This document shows positions 36,101 through 37,001 of a stretch of 39,170 nucleotides of DNA, in pieces. A model generated the notes under the pieces. The model was not told the DNA's origin. It was given only the letters and a program-made list of their open reading frames with translations, and did not search any database. A program made the position numbers and the translations under genes. The stretch spans positions 1-39,170 of the forward strand of contig BQJA01000027.1 in assembly GCA_021604405.1 (NCBI GenBank), in the 5' to 3' direction. Each line of letters begins with the position of its first letter. Position 1 is the first letter of the stretch. This stretch comes from Nitrosomonas sp. (lineage in GTDB: Bacteria; Pseudomonadota; Gammaproteobacteria; Burkholderiales; Nitrosomonadaceae).

Positions 36101-36933
36101 GAATCCAAAGCTTGATGATCAGTGACGATACCGATATCGGAGATTGTGATATCCTGGTTTCCATGAGAGTATTCCTACAAGGCGCTTACGTGCTCGCGGA
36201 TGATATAATGCATGACTCGTTGCGGGTAAGAGGACATCTGCCTACAATAGAGCCTTACAATGGATTAGGGTATATCCATGTAGGTGGAGGAGGAGAACAA
36301 GTGCCAGCGAGCATGTTTGATCCACCAGTGAACCCTGAAGATGCCATTGTAGACTGGATATTTATTGAATTACGAGATGCGATTGATTCCACTATTGTAT
36401 TGGCTACGCGTTCTGCCCTTGTTCAGCGGGATGGTGATGTAGTAGATACCAATGGGGTGTCAGGCGTGAGGTTCAAATTGGATCATGGCGATTATTTCGT
36501 CGCAGTGCGACATCGAAACCACCTTGGTACGATGACAAAAGCAGCACAAAATCTGACCAATACCAGTAGTACAATTGACTTTACCGATTCAGGTACCGAA
36601 ACCCATGGTGAATACGCACAGAAAGAGATAGAAACTGGAGTGATGGCATTATGGGCCGGAAATTCTAATCAAGATGATCGCATTGTTTATGTCGGTTCTG
36701 GAACAGATGTGACGGAACTATCTATAACGGTATTGCTTGACCCAGGTAATAATGGAGTTTATTCAAACTCTTATCCTGTAGAGAAATATCATCGAGCAGA
36801 TTTAGACATGGATGGTAAAGTGGTTTATGTAGGGGCAGGGACTGATCAAACGATTATTTCCTTGAATGTTCTGCTGCACCCTGCAAATAGCAGTTTCAGC
36901 CAATCGAAGCCAATTATAGAGCAACTTCCTTAA
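12109..36933 (+). CDS. Giant multidomain secreted repeat protein (about 8,270 aa)
   Basis: Single uninterrupted frame of 8,274 codons from the ATG at 12109. The frame is open to an ATG at 12055, but MKKFTTSARDG at 12109 is the more typical start and the 12055 ATG sits against a hairpin. A hydrophobic segment starting MELSVLLAGICLFALSWAIV (from 12190) should act as the export signal. Order of parts by nucleotide: Ig-like N-domain to 12655; CSLREA domain 12661-12860; beta-helix to 14700; Ig-like domain to 15060; six LamG modules 15073-22490; VCBS repeats 22500-23640; two Gly-rich modules 23670-26100; two LamG modules 26120-28590; thirteen 104-residue repeats 28600-32661; SprB-like repeat to 32925; Ig- and PKD-like repeats to 35830; a divergent 104-type copy to 36150; conserved C-terminal domain. 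No catalytic domain was found. Likely a cell-surface or matrix adhesin. No clear type IX sorting domain of the usual kind is visible at the end. Confidence 0.93.
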   Translation: MKKFTTSARDGRSFRGLFPQLPTLGHRMELSVLLAGICLFALSWAIVHSVPTEDEKGFQVNIKACESVFIEKVGIAISTPVSLGQTQIHIENKTVSINKKKSINRIANIQPTKDRNLDASLDFYYRESELGDLDENDLVLYSSVDDGRSWQPHYNSVVDPDNNSIHLDGIEHFSLWTAAPPVASFIVNSLADTDDGACTTGHCTLREAINAANNTPTGPHNIGFAVAGTIFLNDVLPTITNDDITIDGANDIIVDAQGGNIVRDIFTLSTGADGTTIRGMTLKNTGTNPITINAPVDGVTFEDLFLLHEESNWFNYGIYVGANVTNMTIRNVIMSEIEDGVYGIYFAGTTDGITIDGLQILEGPGAGGFGVRFVGVASNVNITNTIIDMNDEGSTDDGDYGIYFNTTTSNITLDEVHMDDVEVYFLHFGGVATDISITNSTFENKDGNNQAYQMIYFPSNVVNLTMDNVVLDADYEPSTIDAYDGIYIAGTATNVNLNDMYFYDVDRYGIFLGGVVDTFSMTNTIIDGNFSGTSLPYITDYPLWFNSTTSNLTFDNVSIRSIESRGMHVAGVATNFDIQNTTIENGDGAQIDYMILLNSNASNINLNNVLIDGDGTNGTNDADHAFVIAGTATNVTINELTVHDVEAYGIYVGGVATDVEITNSNFDNHDGGGATQMIRFNSTLDSLIADNVIIDCDLDGTTDDADYGFLFANTISNVEITNTSINAADEDGIFVGTTTTNMLVDNVTITNSGVGGNGDGIEFYNNAARTNVQIRNSTFDNNARSGIIANTGNATSEYDYSNLTVSNNATWGLLFTTGGGAKAVRVDSSTIFNNGAGIYIDNGPDDITIVENSIYNNNLGIDLINSGNCNYQQSTGNVPDFTTSIDGGGGNYTLTFTLPAICASGACDVEIFANRHDDVPENGRTLVGSYTGLSNGVNVQVVNCTDNACTDYNKGFWTATLRVDGCGTSEFSTAFPIEVRGPADVNAGINIWMKADEGLEWDGSDVVTSWTDISGNAVHPTVVATPDYNPSSLNFNEGVVLQGLATTEYFDFGNLAFNNGFTGGQAFVVTYQHVADVTSNEQTGLWRIGGNSNTHVIHTNENIYESFGKSSRIDNVTPPFAPNEPRIYSASQSVAAQADLYMNGINFHSSVRPTHFPNEPVWLGRNRLSNEYDGDIQEFILYDRALSTDEQEKVQSYLATKYGLSLNHDYQTKDGVVYWDLTANTGYNEMIAGLGRDDDASLHQTMSRTADLDQFLTIAAGSGVAVTTATNKSNRDTDGNTIVADESYLLWGSNGGSTGFGTDVSAVGGASNTRTNRIWKVNKTNWTDQMVTVCFEEANFENYYLLVNNTDDAFPAFDQEMAIDEATGCITINSSILPDGAYFTLGRSSSGPGCVAANLQFWLRADEQVEVDGNNNITSWSDRSPNEYHPDVIVGDPNWQPSALNYNPTVDLDGNDYLRLDNAAYNTFPASFTEGEVFSVLKVETPAANSGPPLYFGGSATGWYNHSNGYIYDNFGTNQRKAWKPDNVALGALEGGGTVSGPDVDLTQFHLLNAYSAANDWVTSFNGIPAYTDNVTAVSFGMASNVLIGARSGAIFYGEMAEVILYDRKLTTTERQQVNSYLAIKYGLTLGHDYLAGDGVTKAWDYTANASYNNDIGGLGRDDCQSLNQKQSKSINTDALVSMSVGGELFVSNTANTNTITTDNSYLVWGNDDGAAGFSEDVSGIGNSTIRMQRVWSVDKTNWTDQNITVCFDAADQENYYLLVNNSDEAFPAFDQELAIDPTTGCVTLNSSLLPDGAYFTLGRAASGPGAVAADLQLWLRSDDVGPGNMVNGVGWEDFSGNNNHFSTVINDPARIDAGLNFNDYMDFDANDRLDKTSFTTSFSEGETFMVLQARASIGHAVDFGGHSNMHYRADNTVYEGFGTTDRIGWNTMTGAILDAHAGLAIDITSSFAPANWNIHNTFAESNNWGSGFNGFIQATTSINSVNFAGATNRIGYGTNQYFDGNIAEVILYDRVLTLEERLRVNSYLAIKYGVTLDQSTATDYLASDGSLMWEASANAGFENDIAGLARDDQQGLNQKQGRSINSDEVMSMALGDTTWSSNALNPETITTDNTYLVWGNNDGSTELLTMVSGASANTRMDRVWKVDKSASWADQNVTICFEGYGSNNYLLISNADNTFGTIDQELPLGANDCITFNSSLLPDGAYFTLGTDIKGPGCVTSGIQTWLRADDGAANGADWNDISGKDNHATQPTAGNQPVVVTDGINFNPALEFDGSNDLMNFNTNLGLIGSNPAFTLAGVMVFQTATTTKNPVIGVNGCGSGLGWYDENNGLMGITRCGVSGIYGNPVNDNEVTLRSVTHDGASAYSFYKEANEVNSASGQIFADVNKNLGYMNGDYFDGYMSEIIVYDRVLTTNELQRVHSYLAIKYGLTLDQTPSQDYLDSNGDTYWANDGTYVHNITGIGRDDCTGLNQEQSRSVNDDALVTIGHTSIYDNNTLNNADANDLPDKSFFVWSNDGEIGQEACFTSSSIEGGLNANVRMDRVWKATKTNWTDVEVQLCFDYEDTPGTQYLLLSGDSTFAAVDDEIELVAVGDQYCVTINTGMFADGEFFTFGLSQKSPACTGEDLALWLRGDDGNGDGSMWMDYNGTGVTAVAMVNQPIRTNGAMNFNTALVFDGTNDDMSIPVDQQGCFPTGNDPRTVFVVAQPNSSANRTVFNYGDNTANQNQSWRYEASGTIRAIGFGNDFTSANAYTPGSPVINMFDHDGATATINRDGALVTASAEVYNTQLLDPATIGSRLPAATEYFQGPIAEIIIYNDTISPEATQRVNTYLGIKYGITLSGDNDNDATAFEAPNGDGVHEGDYVTSDGTVVWDASANSDYHFDIAGIGREDCNDLNQKQSSSVNDDATVTLSLGGTVEMDNIYNATTITNDVSFLLIGNNDQPKLFTQNVTGVDSKVRMERVWTVRKTNWDDQDITLCFDHAILDNYHLLISNADETFATIDTELPISTGDSCVTFNSSLLPDGAFFTLGRVSVGPGCVAASLQFWLRADEQVEVDGNNNITAWSDRSPNEYNPDAIVGDPNLQTSALNYNPTVDLDGNDYLVLNNAAYNTFPASFAEGEVFSVLKVETPAANSGSPFYFGGSATGWYNHSNGYIYDNFGTNQRKAWKPDNVALGALEGGGTVSGPDVDLTQFHLLNAYSAANDWVTSFNGIPAYTDNVTAVSFGMASNVLIGARSGAVFYGEMAEVILYDRKLTTTERQQVNSYLAIKYGLTLGHDYLAGDGVTKVWDYTANTSYNNDIGGIGRDDCQNLHQKQSKSENTDALVAMSLGGLAAENMANTNAFSVDTSFVVWGNDDGKRFGTTAGLPGGLPASVTSWFERKWKVQLTGTTPSSVTISIPASGFSGFDPNEDYYLLLSDDEAFSSPQAGAFTFDGTNYNYTLDLSSYDTNTDDFVYFTLGGAELPPVSNMADAYIYIVDNGANPGIYVWANNGDGTFKECYFHTGGFDRDGTGSEVAGVENYNATFFNDVTGDGIADIVHVTENDGNSIHVWAGDGYGGFSTTRISTTNMSNADVNSGVFAGITGAEESFLEDVTGDGILDYIYSGDASRIHVWEGNGDGTFQINNITTNLTGQLGHNTSGQDANQYFYLRDMNGDTNLDLVGAIDIASNTIHVWPGNGDGSFDPTPINTTGIAETGMVTYGFAGVGLGEKTFFEDVTGDGAPDLLVVNENNGGGTAWVWENNGDGTFPLDTSFATILTAPTTAAGRDGDEDTFVADVTGDGIMDIVHAEANAGYGDNRGLWVWAGNGDGTFVAEPISTTLGGGLQGFSAGQSNVASSFLGIGTFRSDALRSAIANAECIGGTVNSYAAVEEVCYNTLKVDDASGFEEGNKILVIQHGGAIIDESNTLDFGTVIDYSSAGKYEVNEIERIINNEITLKFEFLNSYGAADRVQIVTMPQYGNVIVYEDITALDWDGNKGGVVSLLADTVFMGADINVQGLGFQRGFRSGNFYNGTGYTDYFYGASNVSAFKGEGIANFITDKERGRGAQATGGGAGTAVNGGGGGGSNYGKGGDGGASFGIGGYAQSAVINNSENRIFFGGGGGGGQMNDSQGNHGADGGGIVLLSGSVLFGNNGTINVSGNNAPNAGIDGAGGGGGSGSIVLNFDDVLGALTLTAAGGKGGNAASGHGAGGGGGGGTVWSKNALLDNVDITLDGGAIGSSGAPSGKLGEAGGTLTGLNIPVASVEPAMMVTCISGVVNEYAAITRVCDYNFKVDDASGFKVGDKVIIMQMQGATIDETQTANFGMITDLNNAGKFEYNEVREVTGNVIGMAFETLFDFEATGSSQIIKVPVFDDDLVYVSGTVTALPWDGTKGGIVAFEVTGELELGADIDVSGQGFRGGLDSPLNAVANVDDFYANSSGRAGQKGEGIANYITSKEYARGPQANGGGGGNAHNGGGAGGSNFGAGGLGGAPTDSDPNGQGMSGITLDTYYSPAEQRLFLGGGGGGGHDNNNQGTAGQSGGGIVFIKAASVTGNSNMITANGNDVTAIGGIDGYGGAGAGGTVVLDISSFSDNLTITAKGGEGGSGTFAGCVGPGGGGGGGLVWTSIPLPGTVTTQLDGGQPGEVASGCAAGLNNLATAGANGGILDNLDLSGLTGSTAVLANLSFLSNCDLALWLKADDGPNTTTDGDPIDSWADQTSGAHDAIQTGANRPTFENDVDNLFNFNPTALFTMPQFMENSTFPLLDKNAYSMFAVLERDLASTWSGIFSPNHGANAGQPMLTYINTSTNVGMNATDISATNVSVLDPQDGHFVIRNIGEAGTIDVTMNGSLSASGAYSWAQSGSLTGYLLGRHDDVAAYVLRGNMAEVLVFENTLTPTQIEIVETYLALKYGLTLGHQYASSDTTILWDWSNTGGFDNDIAGLGRDANSMLDQKQSKSKNGDALVTIGHTSIEATNQDNANSLTDQSFLIWGNDDGAFDWQNTETPAGRIRLTREWRAEETATVGTVKVQVPDDGSSLTTTLPIETTTVYLLVDDDGDFSAGTTEVAMTLNGDNWEADYDFTGVSYFTFATEVPAAPGCVTADLNLWLKADADVFADAAGTTDASDNGAVGSWYSQTTIVSEAQKSPTTNVKWQANSINFNPAVTFDAGANQVLSGTGIANFTGEATAFGVVMDEGTGSGFTFGAIFSTANNVGGGGQGIVLNADVASLDAPGSNCCGTPSLGTIPRIVTGVYPAPGTTLTGAMTYMDGGNLATSANSAALTISNQFQIGGRTGGGGGGYPGRVLNGRIGEVIYYARELESYERERIHTYLALKYGATLEHNYYASDWDGATGTSLWTLGSGYDNDIAGIGREDCQELHQKQSMSVNDDALVAIGHVDIATDNVSNTNDLADQTWMLWGNDDGATTFSTAVSGMMGINTRMTRIWTIAETGTVGDVKLGIPNGTVFTDASVMKLIVSDDGVFDGTGETIYDLTDDGTYFSAIVDLTDGQFFTFGTCDLDVATTTIAEDAAICLGEDGVFTVTAGGLADGSYTFTYDLAAPNAATGLIASVTIASGTGSFTIPSANLTSASAAQNVTITTIEDDDSGCQATGLTISDDFVINELPDISTLSLSAADICIGDDGTVAVMSSLADGSYTFTYDLSAPNAATGLMATVVMSGGTGTLTIPSADLSNTGATQTITLTDITDGSSCSPSSAVTASDDFAINTLPDVSTLTIDAADICVGDDGTVTVMSSLADGSYTFTYDLSAPNAATDLMATVVMSGGTGVLTIPSADLTNSGAAQTITLTGVQDGNSCAPVAAISANDDFAINALPDGSTLMISAADICVGDDGIVTVTSSLADATYTFTYDLSAPNAATDLTAMVVMSGGSGTLTIPSANLTNSGAMETITLTLVEDANSCAPSAVISTNDDFAINALPDISTLTIIAADICDGDDGSVEITTSLADGTYDFTYNLAAPNAAPSLTGSVTISGGSGTLTIPSANLANTTASQTVTVTSVQDGNSCAPASALSVSDDFAINGLPDVSTLTISADDICLGDDGTVTVTSSLADGSYTFSYNLSAPNAATGLMATVAMSGGTGTLTIPTADLTNTGATQTVTVTSVQDGNSCAPPAALGANGDFAINTLPDVSTLTLLADDICLGDDGSVAITTSLADGTYDFTYNLAAPNAAPSLTGSVTISGGSGTLTIPSANLANTSASQTVTVTSVTDGNSCAPASALSASDDFVINGLPDVSTLTLLADDICLGDDGSVAITTSLADGTYDFTYNLAAPNAVPSLTGSVTISGGSGTLIIPSANLANTSASQTVTVTSVTDGNSCAPASALSASDDFVINGLPDVSTLTIVADDICVGDDGTVTVTSSLADGSYTFSYNLSAPNAATGLMATVAMSGGTGTLTIPSADLTNTGATQTVTVTSVQDGNSCAPPAALGANGDFAINTLPDVSTLTLLADDICLGDDGSVAITTSLADGTYDFTYNLAAPNAAPSLTGSVTISGGSGTLTIPSANLANIAASQTVTVTSVTDGNSCAPASALSASDDFVINGLPDVSTLMLLADDICLGDDGSVAITTSLADGTYDFTYNLAAPNVAPGLTGSVTISGGSGTLTIASANLANTSASQTVTVTSVTDGNSCAPASALSASDDFVINGLPDVSTLTIAADDICIGDDGTVTVTSSLADGSYTFSYNLSAPNAATGLMATVAMSGGTGTLTIPSADLTNTGATQTVTVTSVQDGNSCAPPAALSASGDFAISVLPDPSTTSVSVSTVCLGDDGTVTITAGSLADGSYDFTYDLAAPNTAMGVMVSVSITSGTGTFVIPAASLTNTTAAQTVTITSIQDGNNCAPSASVSISDDFAIVELSISATPTDPTCNSTIDGVITIDVSGGGIADYSYYWDNSYNTGSGNMIGSEPFDITGLANGTYDITITDGNGCMASTTGVVLTSPSAITISSDPVTTTVCVGETAVFTVVADNNGEGGLLYQWEESTDGGSNWNPLSDGGAYSGTTSASLMVDVMNFASFDENQYRVQVNISGCPATTSAEVALEVEGPIVIDTDPLDQVVCEGEVATYAVSASTSGGTLLYQWQIFSGGWNDLSDDAVYSGTTSDMLMVNATAALDGALYRVNVSTATCTETSSLSISLGVQGPLTVDTDPVSISTCAGSPGLFTASISNGGSGTLGFQWQVSTNGGSSWVALSDDAIYSGTTSTNLDISDVTGLDANQYRLFAGTEECAADTTAAATLTVEGPLSIDTHPPNAVACDGEAASFVVIPANGGSGTLLYQWQVSTDGGSNWNDVNDAGVYSGTTTSTLSISDVTGLGDNRYWVNISTAECSQITSDEALLTVEGPIVINTDPADMTACPGSAASFMVGAASVNGGTLLYQWQLSTDGGSMWNNLSNGGVYSGVTTATLNIANVNGLGDNQYRVLVSTAACSEETSMAAVLMLDTNSPTANAGSDETVCGNGDDFDLSTSNTPPSFTNGNVVWSTGGTGTFSNKNIIHPVYTPSAADLLAGSVTLNLTVTGTGMCVFGAASDAMVLTFDVANVPTANAGSNETICTNVMTYDLSLSATLPSATNGDIVWSTSGTGFFTGGNTLLPVYNVSAADITAGSVSLILSVNGNAGACIGELISDAMTLTFSAAQNITAAIWSDDMTICPGGTAIISANITGGTGPYDLAYSDGSSTFTQLGYTNGDDIIVTPASTTTYTITSVTDARSCEATGVTGDVVTVEVSPGPTAAVLFGDANICAGADTDLQVEITGGVAPFMVVYNDGVSDITVMGYNSNDPITVNPTSNTTYTLVSVSDANGCTGSGLSGTASVVTENNASIGAQPVAASACPGVGVSFDVSVNYTGTGTLTYQWQESTDGGANFLDLSDAGVYSGVDMATLNISDVAGLDANEYRVLINTGICPEVTSDTVLLTALPLPDTSGLTLSLANDCNSSEVTATLNGNLVDGTYDLLYDLSGANTGTGEMATVTISSGTGAFTIPFASLPNLGTSTVTITDITNQTNSCGIQSLMISDDTDIGDCDILVSMRVFLQGAYVLADDIMHDSLRVRGHLPTIEPYNGLGYIHVGGGGEQVPASMFDPPVNPEDAIVDWIFIELRDAIDSTIVLATRSALVQRDGDVVDTNGVSGVRFKLDHGDYFVAVRHRNHLGTMTKAAQNLTNTSSTIDFTDSGTETHGEYAQKEIETGVMALWAGNSNQDDRIVYVGSGTDVTELSITVLLDPGNNGVYSNSYPVEKYHRADLDMDGKVVYVGAGTDQTIISLNVLLHPANSSFSQSKPIIEQLP
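12661..14700 (+). other. CSLREA domain and right-handed beta-helix region
   Basis: Part of the giant gene. The start reads FIVNSLADTDDGACTTGHC followed by TLREAINAANN, the hallmark of the CSLREA domain that precedes beta-helix regions in surface proteins. It continues as repeated rungs of about 22-24 residues with the pattern GIYVGGVATDVEITNSNF and NVxIDxxxxDG, rich in Asn, Asp, Thr and Ile. Such helices are common in carbohydrate-binding or polysaccharide-cleaving proteins, but no lyase catalytic residues could be assigned. Confidence 0.8.
16279..17147 (+). repeat. Segmental duplication, copy 1
   Basis: LamG module 2. It is almost identical in DNA to 21214-22082 (constant offset 4,935 bp). 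By eye the differences from about 16620 to 17090 are sparse and mostly at third codon positions. Confidence 0.85.
21214..22082 (+). repeat. Segmental duplication, copy 2
   Basis: LamG module 6, the near-identical partner of 16279-17147. Identity fades after about 22060, and beyond 22090 the module ends differently (a strand domain with SWFERKWKVQLTG) before the VCBS region. This suggests in-frame copying or gene conversion of one module half. Confidence 0.85.
22500..23640 (+). repeat. VCBS/FG-GAP-like calcium-binding repeats
   Basis: Five Asp-rich loops are visible in the giant protein: DVTGDGIADIV (near 22693), DVTGDGILDYI (near 22885), DMNGDTNLDLV (near 23063), DVTGDGAPDLL (near 23257) and DVTGDGIMDIV (near 23440). 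They alternate with IHVWxGNGDGTF strands. This fits a beta-propeller of FG-GAP/VCBS type with Ca2+ in the DxxGDGxxD loops. Confidence 0.85.
23670..26100 (+). repeat. Two tandem Gly-rich modules (about 1.18 kb each)
   Basis: Copy 1 begins ECIGGTVNSYAAVEEVC near 23680, copy 2 TCISGVVNEYAAITRVC near 24858. Each has a mixed beta part with KVDDASGF and a DWDGxKGG or PWDGTKGG segment. Each then has a poly-Gly part with runs such as NGGGGGGSNYGKGG and FGGGGGGG, ending near LDGG. The Gly tracts are encoded by GGN-rich DNA, mostly GGT/GGC, that is itself repetitive. Confidence 0.8.
26120..28590 (+). repeat. LamG plus KYG/GRDD modules 7 and 8
   Basis: Two further modules of the same kind as 15073-22490, starting LALWLKADDG (about 26120) and LNLWLKADAD (about 27355). 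They contain TYLALKYGLTLGHQY and TYLALKYGATLEHNY, then DIAGLGRDA and DIAGIGRED. They end in a shorter strand domain with VGTVKVQVPD and VGDVKLGIPN instead of the NWTDQ form. So they belong to a separate subtype placed after the Gly-rich region. Confidence 0.8.
28600..32661 (+). repeat. Thirteen tandem 104-residue repeats, exact 312-bp period
   Basis: Units start with Asp at 28600, 28918, 29230, 29542, 29854, 30166, 30478, 30790, 31102, 31414, 31726, 32038 and 32350. From 28918 to 32350 the spacing is exactly 312 bp. The unit pattern is DxSTLTxxADDICxGDDGxV, then SLADGxYxFxYxLxAPNAA, then SGGxGTLTIPSAxLxN, then QTVTVTSVxDGNSCAP, then DDFxINxLP. Each unit has two cysteines, consistent with an Ig-like disulfide-closed sandwich. 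Two DNA subtypes occur: A (SYTFSYNLSAPNAATGLMAT) and B (TYDFTYNLAAPNAAPSLTGS). Confidence 0.92.
32662..32925 (+). other. SprB-like repeat, single copy
   Basis: Within the giant gene. The stretch reads ISATPTDPTCNSTIDGVITI, then DVSGGGIADYSYYWDN, then ITGLANGTYDITITDGNGCM. This is the pattern of the SprB repeat of Bacteroidota gliding adhesins: ATPTDPTCN, SGG-xx-YSYxWxN, LxxGTYxxTVTDxNGC. Only one copy is present. Confidence 0.8.
32926..35830 (+). repeat. Ig-like and PKD-like repeat block
   Basis: Five Ig-like repeats of about 97-100 residues begin near 32926, 33230, 33520, 33820 and 34117. Each has VCxGExAxFxV, then LLYQWQxSTDGGSxWNxLSD, then YSGTTSxxLxISDVxGLDxNQYRV, then a Cys. Two PKD-like repeats (ANAGSDETVC and ANAGSNETIC, 34411-34985) follow. 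Then come two repeats with GG-xx-P and TTYTxxSVxDAxxC (34990-35540) and a sixth Ig-like copy at 35545-35830. Two cysteines per Ig repeat suggest disulfides. Confidence 0.85.
36150..36933 (+). other. Conserved C-terminal domain with two Asp-rich loops, ends EQLP
   Basis: The end of the giant protein starts VSMRVFLQGAYV, then AIVDWIFIELRDAID, then QRDGDVVDTNGVSGV and VRHRNHLGTMT, then two loops GNSNQDDRIVYVGSGTD and ADLDMDGKVVYVGAGTD, and finally SKPIIEQLP. From memory this arrangement is seen at the ends of many large Bacteroidota surface proteins. The loops look like dockerin/EF-hand calcium sites. Its role in secretion or anchoring is not proven. Confidence 0.7.
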
Positions 36934-36965
36934 TTTTTTAACCAAAAAAGCCTGGGAAGTTGCTC
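36919..36965 (+). repeat. 11-bp inverted repeat spanning the giant-gene stop codon
   Basis: GAGCAACTTCC (36919-36929, last sense codons) and GGAAGTTGCTC (36955-36965) are perfect reverse complements across the TAA at 36931. The right arm overlaps the loop and right arm of the terminator at 36949-36970, so the two structures exclude each other. Confidence 0.6.
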
Positions 36966-36976
36966 AGGCTCCTTTT
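36949..36976 (+). terminator. Intrinsic terminator of the giant gene
   Basis: AGCCTG (36949-36954), 10-nt loop, CAGGCT (36965-36970), followed by CCTTTTT and preceded by six A. It sits 16 bp after the stop. The A-tract on the left could let it work on both strands. Confidence 0.65.
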
Positions 36977-37001
36977 TCGAAAAAATACAAATGATAATAC
37001 C

